Virus record (IMG/VR): IMGVR_UViG_3300012203_000006
Coordinates: 1-38,034 of that record
Source: a virus
Length of the DNA stretch: 38,034 nucleotides
Strand: one strand, 5' to 3'
The notes beneath the pieces are model-generated. The model was not told the DNA's origin. It made no database searches and saw only the letters and a list, made by a program, of their open reading frames with translations. How positions within the stretch are numbered: the first letter of the stretch is position 1; each line of letters begins with the position of its first letter. The translations under genes were made by a program, and so were the position numbers. Of the stretch, positions 14,708 through 21,021 are shown piece after piece.

Positions 14708-15235
14708 GTGCCTGAGTCCTTCATTTTCGCCCCGGAAATCGAGGTTGCCACGGTCTCCTTGATCTGGAAACAACCCGAGCGCTGCGCCCGATTCCTGCGC
14801 GATCTCGACCCGGCCCTTCACCTGAGCCAACCCCATCTGCGCTACATCGTGGAAGCCGTCGCCTTGGCTTACTCGGAGCTAGGTTGCGCCGACTGGGCCA
14901 CCGTAGTCGGCGTCTTGCGGGAACTAAAACACTTCGAGGATTGCGGCGAACTCCTGGGCCTAAACGAAGTCTACTCAGCAGTCGAGATCACCCCCGTTAG
15001 TGACCAGATCTTTGATCATTACGTTTCGATGCTTCAATCCTACGCCTTGGGTCGAGAAAAAAATCAATCCGTTTATCGATTCAATCGTGGCGATATCAAT
15101 TTGGTCAAAAACAAAGTCAAACGCATTGAGTCCGCCCCGGATTTTATCGGCGAAGGCAAGGTCGCCGGCCGCCTCTACCGGGCCGCGGCATGGACCAACA
15201 CCGATGGACTTTCAATCTCCCTAATCCCAAAATGA
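14708..15235 (+). CDS. Stand-alone DnaB N-terminal-domain-like protein
   Basis: 175 residues from GTG 14708. Residues 10-120 (ATVSLIWKQPERCARFLRDL ... DWATVVGVLRELKHFEDCG) follow the all-helical DnaB-N pattern: a first helix with the LL-x-P loop, HxxI/VxxA, TVxxxL and a helix ending with Y/L..A..RE. There is no P-loop. The next gene has the P-loop ATPase, so the replicative helicase is split over two genes, or this protein captures the host helicase. The GTG start is chosen because GAGGGGGGG precedes it. Confidence 0.65.
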   Translation: MPESFIFAPEIEVATVSLIWKQPERCARFLRDLDPALHLSQPHLRYIVEAVALAYSELGCADWATVVGVLRELKHFEDCGELLGLNEVYSAVEITPVSDQIFDHYVSMLQSYALGREKNQSVYRFNRGDINLVKNKVKRIESAPDFIGEGKVAGRLYRAAAWTNTDGLSISLIPK

Positions 15236-15248
15236 ACTCGATCACGTC

Positions 15249-16274
15249 ATGGCCGACCATTTCGATCCATTCAGGCAGGAAGCCGCCAGCTCTAAAGCTC
15301 CAATCTATCCTCAAGCCATCGAGTATAATCAATTCGAAAAAGCTCCGGTCGAAATACCTAAATCCATCATTGACAACTTGTTAGATGATTCAAGCCGGAT
15401 GATTTTCGGTGGCGGAAGTAAAACCTACAAAACCTGGGCGATGAGCGAACAAGCCATCTGTATCTCGTGCGGCGCCCCATGGTGGGGCTTTAATACCCAT
15501 CAAGTCAAAGTCCTCTACGTCAATTTCGAACTCAAAGAGTTCTATGCTCAACGCCGGTTTAAAGCCATCCGCGAATTCAAACGCCTCAGAATTGCGCCTA
15601 ACATGTTCTTAGTCTGGAACTTGCGCGGTTTCGATATCCCGATGTCGACCTTTGAGCCGGAGTTAATCAAAATGATCAGAGTCCATGCCATCGTGGTCGT
15701 CTTTATCGATCCGTTCTATCGCCTCCTAGGCGAGTCAGACGAAAGAATCAGCTCAGAGTTAATGCCGCTCCTTCTGATGTTTGAACGAATCAATAAAGTA
15801 ACCGGCGCAAGCGTTGTTTGCTCCGCCCATTTTACCAAAGGCAATCAAGCCGCCAAAGATCCGATCGACCGGATTAGCGGCGGCGCCAGTATCCATCGCC
15901 ACCCAGACAGCCTCATCACCCTAACCAAACACGAAACCGATCACGCTTTTACCGTTGACCTTACCTGCCGCGATTTCCCCCCAGTAAATCCTTTTGTCGT
16001 CAAATGGGATCACCCCTTGCTCGTTCGTACCGATCTGGACCCCCAAAAAATCAAGACTCCAGCCCTCGGCCGCCAAAAACATTACAGCACTGAGCAGATT
16101 CTCGAGGTTTTAGCCGATTGCGATGACCAGCTCTCAACCAGCGCTCTTCAAGAAAAAGTGAAAACCGAATGCGGGATGAGTTCAGGCAAATTCTATGAAC
16201 TCTTCAGCCAACTCAAAACCGATCAAAAAATCTTCAAATCCAAACTTACTCAGTTTTGGAATATCAAAGCTTGA
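15249..16274 (+). CDS. RepA-like (AAA_25) hexameric replicative helicase
   Basis: 341 residues. Walker A is GGGSKTYKTW (54-63), Walker B VVVFIDPFYR (149-158) and the sensor CSAHFTKG (191-198), followed by RISGGASIHRHPDS, the AAA_25 arginine/glycine segment. Residues 270-341 form a winged helix (STEQILEVLADCDDQ, STSALQEKV, SSGKFYELFSQL). This is the plasmid RSF1010 RepA and phage RepA-like family, a 5'-3' DNA helicase. It starts 13 bp after the DnaB-N-like gene. It probably unwinds DNA at the repeat cluster that follows. Confidence 0.8.
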   Translation: MADHFDPFRQEAASSKAPIYPQAIEYNQFEKAPVEIPKSIIDNLLDDSSRMIFGGGSKTYKTWAMSEQAICISCGAPWWGFNTHQVKVLYVNFELKEFYAQRRFKAIREFKRLRIAPNMFLVWNLRGFDIPMSTFEPELIKMIRVHAIVVVFIDPFYRLLGESDERISSELMPLLLMFERINKVTGASVVCSAHFTKGNQAAKDPIDRISGGASIHRHPDSLITLTKHETDHAFTVDLTCRDFPPVNPFVVKWDHPLLVRTDLDPQKIKTPALGRQKHYSTEQILEVLADCDDQLSTSALQEKVKTECGMSSGKFYELFSQLKTDQKIFKSKLTQFWNIKA

Positions 16275-16280
16275 AACATC

Positions 16281-16461
16281 ACTCCAGAAATTATTTGCTT
16301 GACATGTTATCTCCAAATTTCGTTTCCCTATATATTACTCCAGTAATTTGGGCTTCGCCCACCCGAAGGGGTCAATTACTGGAGTAAATATTGGAGTAGA
16401 GAGGACTACTCCAGAAACTCTAGCTGCTCCACTCCAGCTATTAATGGAATTACTGGAGTAA
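16281..16461. repeat. Seven ACTCCAG repeats with cruciform core (origin/pac/operator candidate)
   Basis: Copies lie at 16281-16292, 16335-16348, 16374-16387, 16390-16398, 16405-16417, 16431-16440 and 16448-16461. The fullest form is TTACTCCAGTAATT, which is nearly palindromic. Copies 3, 4 and 7 are inverted. Copies 2 and 3 pair as a 14-bp stem that encloses two short hairpins (GGGC-TTC-GCCC at 16350-16360 and CCC-GAA-GGG at 16362-16370), giving a three-way junction. A+T-rich runs flank the cluster (tatatatt at 16329-16336, aaatatatataa at 16461-16472). It lies between the helicase and TerS genes. Confidence 0.7.
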
Positions 16462-16476
16462 AATATATATAATGCA

Positions 16477-16944
16477 ATGCCAAAGCCAATCGGCCGACCC
16501 AAAACCATTACTAAAAGCCTCGAAAAGATAATCGCCGAGCTCTTCTGGCTCGCTTTTACCGACGAACAAGTCGCCCTTTTTACAGGCATTAATCGCAGCA
16601 CAATCCAGCGCGCCAGAGCCGGTACGTTTTGCATCGCGATAAAAAGAGCCGAGATCAAACGCGAGATGATTTACCGGCGTAAAATCTGGTCAGGCAAAGA
16701 GGGCTGGCAAGGTGCAGCTTGGTCCATGGAACGCAAGTATCCAGGGCAATTCTCCAAGCCCGAGGTCCAACTTCAGATCAACACGACTAACCAGACCGTC
16801 AACAACACCCTGATTGTAAGCGCGGAGGTCGCCGGCCAGATGAGTCACAGGGTTAAGGAGGCTAACACTAAAGTCGCCGAACTCTTTAAACGCAAAAACC
16901 CCGAACTAAAAGATGGCAACGGCAACGGCAACAAAACTTCTTAG
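16477..16944 (+). CDS. terS: Terminase small subunit
   Basis: 155 residues. The N-terminal HTH (SLEKIIAELFWLAFTDEQVALFTGINRSTIQRARAG) has the TerS pattern of a helix, FTDEQVA turn and STIQRARA recognition helix. A helical oligomerisation core (IKRAEIKREMIYRRKIWSG, AWSMERKYPGQF) and a polar tail with an Asn/Thr-rich segment (NTTNQTVNNT) follow. TerS rings bind the packaging site and hand the DNA to TerL. The repeat cluster ends 15 bp before its start, so it may bind its own upstream region. Family length is usually 140-180. Confidence 0.75.
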   Translation: MPKPIGRPKTITKSLEKIIAELFWLAFTDEQVALFTGINRSTIQRARAGTFCIAIKRAEIKREMIYRRKIWSGKEGWQGAAWSMERKYPGQFSKPEVQLQINTTNQTVNNTLIVSAEVAGQMSHRVKEANTKVAELFKRKNPELKDGNGNGNKTS

Positions 16945-17164
16945 CTCTGGTAAGCTTCCTCTTGGATATAAGATTTACCCTGAAATTGACGGGGCTCGCT
17001 TTGAAACCCCTACAACTTTTGGCTGGTGTAAAAGCCGTGCGATAGCCTTGGAAGAAATCAAAAGAGAGATTCGCACCGGAGAACCAGCGTGGCGGATTCC
17101 ATTCGGTAAATCAAAACGATTAAATTCGTGTGACACACGAGTTTATACCAGAGGCAACGCTTAA
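16913..17164 (+). CDS. Hypothetical protein overlapping TerS
   Basis: 83 residues, with the first 32 bp inside the TerS gene in another frame. After MATATATKLLSSGKLPLGYKI the sequence is a plausible small domain (EIDGARFETPTTFGWCKS, IALEEIKREI), ending basic. No signal or TM. It lies between TerS and TerL; some phages place an HNH or small accessory gene here, but no HNH motif is seen. Confidence 0.5.
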   Translation: MATATATKLLSSGKLPLGYKIYPEIDGARFETPTTFGWCKSRAIALEEIKREIRTGEPAWRIPFGKSKRLNSCDTRVYTRGNA

Positions 17165-17167
17165 AAC

Positions 17168-17308
17168 ATGAACTATCGATTAACTCCGCGGCAATGGCTT
17201 CGCGTTCAGCGTGGATGCGCTGGGCTTCAGAACAGGCTTCGGGCGGCAAAGCTTGGGTCCTGGCTGAAAATTTACAAAGGCTATCTGATTCCAATTTTAC
17301 GTCGATGA
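17168..17308 (+). CDS. Possible 46-residue basic ORF before TerL
   Basis: MNYRLTPRQWLRVQRGCAGL and on to YLIPILRR. The ATG is 3 bp after the previous stop and the TGA overlaps an in-frame TerL ATG at 17305 (ATGA), the coupling seen throughout this genome. It overlaps the first 38 codons of the longer TerL reading, so only one of the two may be real. Confidence 0.3.
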   Translation: MNYRLTPRQWLRVQRGCAGLQNRLRAAKLGSWLKIYKGYLIPILRR

Positions 17309-18765
17309 CGGCTGCCGCAACCGCCGCCAAACGCACCAGAGTTCTTGATGACGTCCTGTCGTTCTCCCAGGTCGGTTTAGGCTTGGAACTTTATGATTGG
17401 CAATTAGAAGCCGACCTGGCGATCGATAAGGGCAGCACTTACCAGCGGATTAAGGTTGCCTTGGTCGCGCCCAATGGAAGCGGCAAAACTGAGCGCGTCG
17501 TTGCCGTCAGTGCACTGCGCTGGCTGAATCGTTACCCAAAAGGCCGCGTCATTATCACCAGCGCCGATGCCAAGCAACTGGACGCTCAGCTCATGCCGGC
17601 TATCGAGGGGCATAAACATAAGTTTCCCGGCTGGGAATTTTTGAGCCGCATGGTCAGAACGCCGCTGGGCGGCTTTCTATTGGCTTTTACCACCGATGAA
17701 AGCGCCCGGGCCGAAGGTCATCACGCCACCCGCGATTCCCCGCTCCTGATCATTATCGATGAAGCCAAGTCGGTTGAGCCCGAAATTTTCACGGCATTCG
17801 ACCGGTGCAGTTACAACGTGCTCCTTTACATCTCGAGCCCTGGCTTAAAGCAAGGCCGGTTTTATGACGCGTTTACCCAGCATCGTGAACAATTTCTGCT
17901 CACAATGCAGGTTGGTTTGACCGATTGTCCTCATATATCCAAGGAACGCATCGATGACGTGATTGCGACCTACGGCGCTGAAAAGCCTTTTACGCGTTCG
18001 ACTCTCTACGGCGAATTTATGGACCAGGAGGAAGGCGAGCTCATGGTGTTCCCTTTTGAATCCGTCATGGCGGCCATCAATAATCCGCCGCACGCCAGGA
18101 TCTCTAAGCACGAGCATGCCGCCTTCTGCGATTTTGCGGCTGGCCGGGACGAGAACGTGCTGGCTATCCGCAGCGGCAACAAGCTGCTCGAGTTGGTTGG
18201 GTGGCGTGAACGCGATACCAACGCGGCTGTCGGCCGGTTCATTATCGAGTTTCGTAAATACGGGTTGCGCCCCCAGCAGATCTGGGGTGACAACGGCGGG
18301 GTAGGGCACGTGATGTGCGATATGCTGGACTTCGCCGGGTGGCCGATTAACCGGTTTGATTTCGGCGTCAAGGCGCACAATGACGCCCTCTACGTCTCGC
18401 GCGGAGCCGAGATCTGGGACATGTTAGGGATGCGGGTCAAGAAAGCCGAGATCGTTTTAATCAACGATCCCACGCTGATTAGCCAGTTGACCACGCGCAA
18501 ATTTCTCTATGACCCCAGAGGCCGGATCAAGCTTGAGCCCAAGGAAGACATGGTGGCGCGCGGGCTTAAATCGCCTGACCGGGCGGACGCGGTAGTTGGC
18601 GCATTCGCGCACGGACTCTCAAGCTTTGCCAGTTACGTCAAGCGGACCGGCGGCCCGTGGGAACAGCTTGATGAGTATTACGACGGACTGGAACGGGACA
18701 CTTTACGGGGCGAACGCGGGCTTCAGCATCAGCTCGAGGAACTGGGCGCTTGGCCGGGGGATTAA
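17194..18765 (+). CDS. terL: Terminase large subunit (packaging ATPase/nuclease)
   Basis: 523 residues from ATG 17194, or 486 from ATG 17305, which would use an ATGA overlap. Walker A is APNGSGKT (92-99) and Walker B LLIIIDEA (184-191, D189/E190), followed by the coupling motif ISSP. The RNase H-like nuclease has CDFAAG (D313), WGDNGG (D366) and the C-terminal SPDRADAVV (D462/D465). It pumps DNA into the prohead and cuts concatemers. Both active sites look intact. The length is typical for podovirus/P22-like enzymes. Confidence 0.9.
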   Translation: MASRSAWMRWASEQASGGKAWVLAENLQRLSDSNFTSMTAAATAAKRTRVLDDVLSFSQVGLGLELYDWQLEADLAIDKGSTYQRIKVALVAPNGSGKTERVVAVSALRWLNRYPKGRVIITSADAKQLDAQLMPAIEGHKHKFPGWEFLSRMVRTPLGGFLLAFTTDESARAEGHHATRDSPLLIIIDEAKSVEPEIFTAFDRCSYNVLLYISSPGLKQGRFYDAFTQHREQFLLTMQVGLTDCPHISKERIDDVIATYGAEKPFTRSTLYGEFMDQEEGELMVFPFESVMAAINNPPHARISKHEHAAFCDFAAGRDENVLAIRSGNKLLELVGWRERDTNAAVGRFIIEFRKYGLRPQQIWGDNGGVGHVMCDMLDFAGWPINRFDFGVKAHNDALYVSRGAEIWDMLGMRVKKAEIVLINDPTLISQLTTRKFLYDPRGRIKLEPKEDMVARGLKSPDRADAVVGAFAHGLSSFASYVKRTGGPWEQLDEYYDGLERDTLRGERGLQHQLEELGAWPGD

Positions 18766-18801
18766 GGGGGATTAGACCAGTAAAGCTTGTAAACGCGCCA
18801 G

Positions 18802-18832
18802 GAATGGCATTAAATGCGTTTAAATGCCATTC
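18802..18832. promoter_or_regulatory. Palindrome before head gene
   Basis: GAATGGCATT (18802-18811) and its inverse AATGCCATTC (18823-18832) with an 11-nt centre. It lies between TerL and the next gene (ATG 18844). Half-sites with the same GATGGCATT/AATGGCATT core recur at 11072 and 14543. It could be an operator or a transcript-processing hairpin; there is no T-run for a terminator. Confidence 0.5.
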
Positions 18833-18843
18833 TAGCCACAGCC

Positions 18844-19167
18844 ATGAGCGACGAACAGCCTCCCCCGCAAGATTTTTCATTCGCCCAGCCGGTCGAACAA
18901 CCTGTACCTTCCGCCCAACAGGCTACGCCTCCTCCGCAGGAATTGACTTGGGATAGCACGCTCAGAGATTTACTGGAGACTACTTACACTTTTAGCCCGG
19001 AACTGGTCGACCCGGAAAAGCCGCCGCGCTTTTTAAGGCTGTACGCCGATCGGTGGCAAGTAAACTGGCAGCTTAGCGGATTAGAGGATCCGGAGGGCCA
19101 AACGATTGTCGACATCACACTCTCGGCGCGCCCGGTAGCGCCGGCAACCATCACACATAAAGTTTGA
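18844..19167 (+). CDS. Hypothetical structural-region protein
   Basis: 107 residues from ATG 18844 (an in-frame ATG at 18814 lies inside the palindrome and adds MRLNAILATA). A Pro/Gln-rich N-terminus (about 35 residues) is followed by a beta-rich domain (TYTFSPELV, LRLYADRWQVNWQLSGL, TIVDITLSARP). It may be a head completion or decoration protein. It is the first of three small genes between TerL and the methylase and is followed by a 1-bp gap. Confidence 0.6.
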   Translation: MSDEQPPPQDFSFAQPVEQPVPSAQQATPPPQELTWDSTLRDLLETTYTFSPELVDPEKPPRFLRLYADRWQVNWQLSGLEDPEGQTIVDITLSARPVAPATITHKV

Positions 19168-19168
19168 T

Positions 19169-19429
19169 ATGAGCAACGGACAACCTCCAGCAGTTGAAGT
19201 TCAAGCCGCGCCGACACCCGGTACGGTGATCGCTGCCACGGTAACGATCGATGCCCTTTTTACGACCGTGTTCGGAGTGCGCAGCGCCGATTTAGCGGCC
19301 ACGCCGATCTACAGTTGGGCTAAAGAGAACATGATTATTGCGCAGTGGCCCGCGGTAACCACCGGTTACCCTGCGATCTTCTGCCGGTTCGAGGCGCGCT
19401 CCAATGCGCCTAGCACGATAACCCAGTAG
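19169..19429 (+). CDS. Hypothetical structural-region protein
   Basis: 86 residues: a Pro/Ala lead (QPPAVEVQAAPTPGTV), then a beta-rich segment ATVTIDALFTTVFGVRSADL, SWAKENMIIAQWPAV, AIFCRFEARS. The spacing suggests a small beta-barrel, as in head fibre or decoration proteins. Not recognised. It is followed 5 bp later by another small gene of similar type. Confidence 0.6.
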   Translation: MSNGQPPAVEVQAAPTPGTVIAATVTIDALFTTVFGVRSADLAATPIYSWAKENMIIAQWPAVTTGYPAIFCRFEARSNAPSTITQ

Positions 19430-19434
19430 CATTT

Positions 19435-19674
19435 ATGGCCATCGCGACGACGGTAGCGCGCAATTCGTTTAACACCGGGCTTTACGGCTCGATCAATCTC
19501 TGGCTGGCGAGCACGGTCGGGATTCTGCCGACAACGCCGTTGACCGTAGCTGGCGACTTGGTGTTAACGCCATATGACCCGCGGCCCAATAACGTTTGGA
19601 AGTGCAAAGTGACCACAATGCCGCGGGGCAAGAACCGCATGATTGTTCGGATTGGGGATGCGGTGACCGGGTGA
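19435..19674 (+). CDS. Hypothetical structural-region protein
   Basis: 79 residues with beta-strand character (LYGSINLWLAS, LTVAGDLVLTPY, VWKCKVTTMPRGKNRMIVRIG). Similar in size and texture to its two upstream neighbours. The stop overlaps the GTG start of the methyltransferase (GTGA at 19671-19674), so the methylase is probably translated by coupling. Confidence 0.6.
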   Translation: MAIATTVARNSFNTGLYGSINLWLASTVGILPTTPLTVAGDLVLTPYDPRPNNVWKCKVTTMPRGKNRMIVRIGDAVTG

Positions 19675-20786
19675 TCCAGTTTTTACAAGGCGATTGCCGC
19701 GACATCCTGCCGACGTTACCGGCTGAGAGCGTGCAGTGTTGCGTGACGTCGCCGCCCTACTGGGGTTTGCGCGACTACGGCACGGCGAGCTGGGAAGGCG
19801 GGAATGCGGGGTGCGATCACATAATAGATCATTCGGTCGTGAAACCCATGTTGGATGGACGAGGGAAGATTGGAACGTCGTGTACTTCTTGGACAACTCG
19901 CGCGGATCGTGGAGGAAAGAGAGTCTGCAATTGCGGAGCCCGCCGCATCGATTCACAGATTGGCTTGGAATCGACGCCCGAAGAGTACATCGCCAGCATG
20001 GTTGCCGTGTTTCGCGAGGTCTGGCGCGTGCTGCGCCACGACGGGACGCTTTGGGTTAATTGTGGTGACTCGTACTCTTCTGGAAATAGCGGGCAGCGTG
20101 TACGAGATAGTAACGGAGGTTTCCAGCCAGGGTTGAACACCATGACCCAGGCAAACACAAAGGCTAATCCAGGAAGACCACCAGTTACCGGCATGAAGCC
20201 CAAAGATCTACTGATGATGCCCGCCCGCCTCGCAATGGCGCTGCAGGCCGATGGCTGGTACCTGCGCAGCGAGATTGTGTGGGCGAAGCCAAATCCCATG
20301 CCCGAAAGCGTGACCGATCGGCCGACAAAAAGCCACGAGATGATTTACTTGCTCGCGAAACAGGAACGCTATTTTTACGATACGGACGCGATTAAGGAAG
20401 ATAGCTCAAAAATGGATGGCGCTATCAGTGTTCGTACATGGCAATATGAAGATGGCAGCTCTAATCCTCACGGCGGTGGGTTTCGAGGAGAAGGAGGTTT
20501 AGCTAATCGAATTAGTAACGGTTTGCGCAACAAGCGCTCGGTCTGGACGGTCGCCACGCAACCTTACAGCGAAGCCCATTTTGCCACGTTCCCCGAAGAC
20601 CTAATTAAACCGTGCATTCTCGCTGGCAGCCGCGCCGGCGATACCGTTCTTGACCCATTCGCCGGGAGCGGTACGACTGGCCAGGTGGCAATCGAGCTCG
20701 GCCGAAAAGCTATACTTATCGAACTGAACCCGGCTTACATGGAGCTTGCCCAGGACCGGACAAACGTAACTGCAGGATTTTTCTAG
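19671..20786 (+). CDS. DNA methyltransferase, TSPPYW type (N4-cytosine / N6-adenine)
   Basis: 371 residues from GTG 19671, which overlaps the previous stop. A longer open frame back to 19596 runs inside that gene and is not needed. The catalytic motif TSPPYWGLRDYG is at residues 26-37 and the AdoMet motif DPFAGSGTTG near residue 328, so the order is catalytic first, AdoMet last (beta class). The central part (about 90-290) is the target-recognition region. Family members methylate DNA at N4-cytosine or N6-adenine. Lying among head genes, it probably protects packaged DNA or is a cargo gene. Confidence 0.8.
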   Translation: MIQFLQGDCRDILPTLPAESVQCCVTSPPYWGLRDYGTASWEGGNAGCDHIIDHSVVKPMLDGRGKIGTSCTSWTTRADRGGKRVCNCGARRIDSQIGLESTPEEYIASMVAVFREVWRVLRHDGTLWVNCGDSYSSGNSGQRVRDSNGGFQPGLNTMTQANTKANPGRPPVTGMKPKDLLMMPARLAMALQADGWYLRSEIVWAKPNPMPESVTDRPTKSHEMIYLLAKQERYFYDTDAIKEDSSKMDGAISVRTWQYEDGSSNPHGGGFRGEGGLANRISNGLRNKRSVWTVATQPYSEAHFATFPEDLIKPCILAGSRAGDTVLDPFAGSGTTGQVAIELGRKAILIELNPAYMELAQDRTNVTAGFF

Positions 20787-20790
20787 GATG
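20752..20790 (+). repeat. 39-bp direct repeat, copy 1
   Basis: Spans the end of the methylase and the ATG of the 70-residue gene. It matches 20983-21021 with two differences (C/T at the fifth base, A/C at position 23). Offset 231 bp. Confidence 0.8.
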
Positions 20791-21000
20791 CCCGATAAAT
20801 ACAATTACCGCAGCGTGCTTCTCCAGGATGATCTTGGAACTATTGTTTTATCTTTAGAACGAGAGGAACGCATGATAGTCGAAGTTCTCAATTCTGGAAG
20901 AATCTTTAAAGATGACCAAGATAAAGCATTTAGGAACCGTTGCTACGTGCTGCAAGAATTACTAGAGCGGCTCACCGGGGATAGGATCGGACAAACGTAA
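20788..21000 (+). CDS. Small hypothetical protein between two 39-bp repeats
   Basis: 70 residues: MPDKYNYRSVLLQDDLGTIV, LSLEREERMIVEVLNSGRIF, then a helical, charged C-terminus (AFRNRCYVLQELLERLTGD). Two helices with a charged surface suggest a small soluble protein. Its last six codons lie in the second repeat, and the repeat is read in a different frame from that at the methylase end. The gene looks like a unit added by duplication. Function unknown. Confidence 0.55.
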   Translation: MPDKYNYRSVLLQDDLGTIVLSLEREERMIVEVLNSGRIFKDDQDKAFRNRCYVLQELLERLTGDRIGQT

Positions 21001-21021
21001 CTGCCGGATTTTTCTAGGATG
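20983..21021 (+). repeat. 39-bp direct repeat, copy 2
   Basis: Spans the end of the 70-residue gene and the ATG of the portal gene. Pair of 20752-20790. The shared TTTTTCTAGGATG puts the same start context before both genes. Confidence 0.8.

Noticed and set aside
14466-14836. ORFs on both strands across the long inverted repeat
   Set aside because: They arise from low-stop GC-rich sequence, have no domain character and conflict with the HTH and DnaB-N-like genes.
16299-16336. Sigma70 promoter TTGACA with TATATT before TerS
   Set aside because: The spacing is about 24 bp, far from 17, so only a -35-like box is present.
19596-19670. Longer start of the TSPPYW methylase
   Set aside because: The extra residues lie in another frame of the previous gene, while GTG 19671 gives the common GTGA overlap and the typical N-terminus before the catalytic motif.
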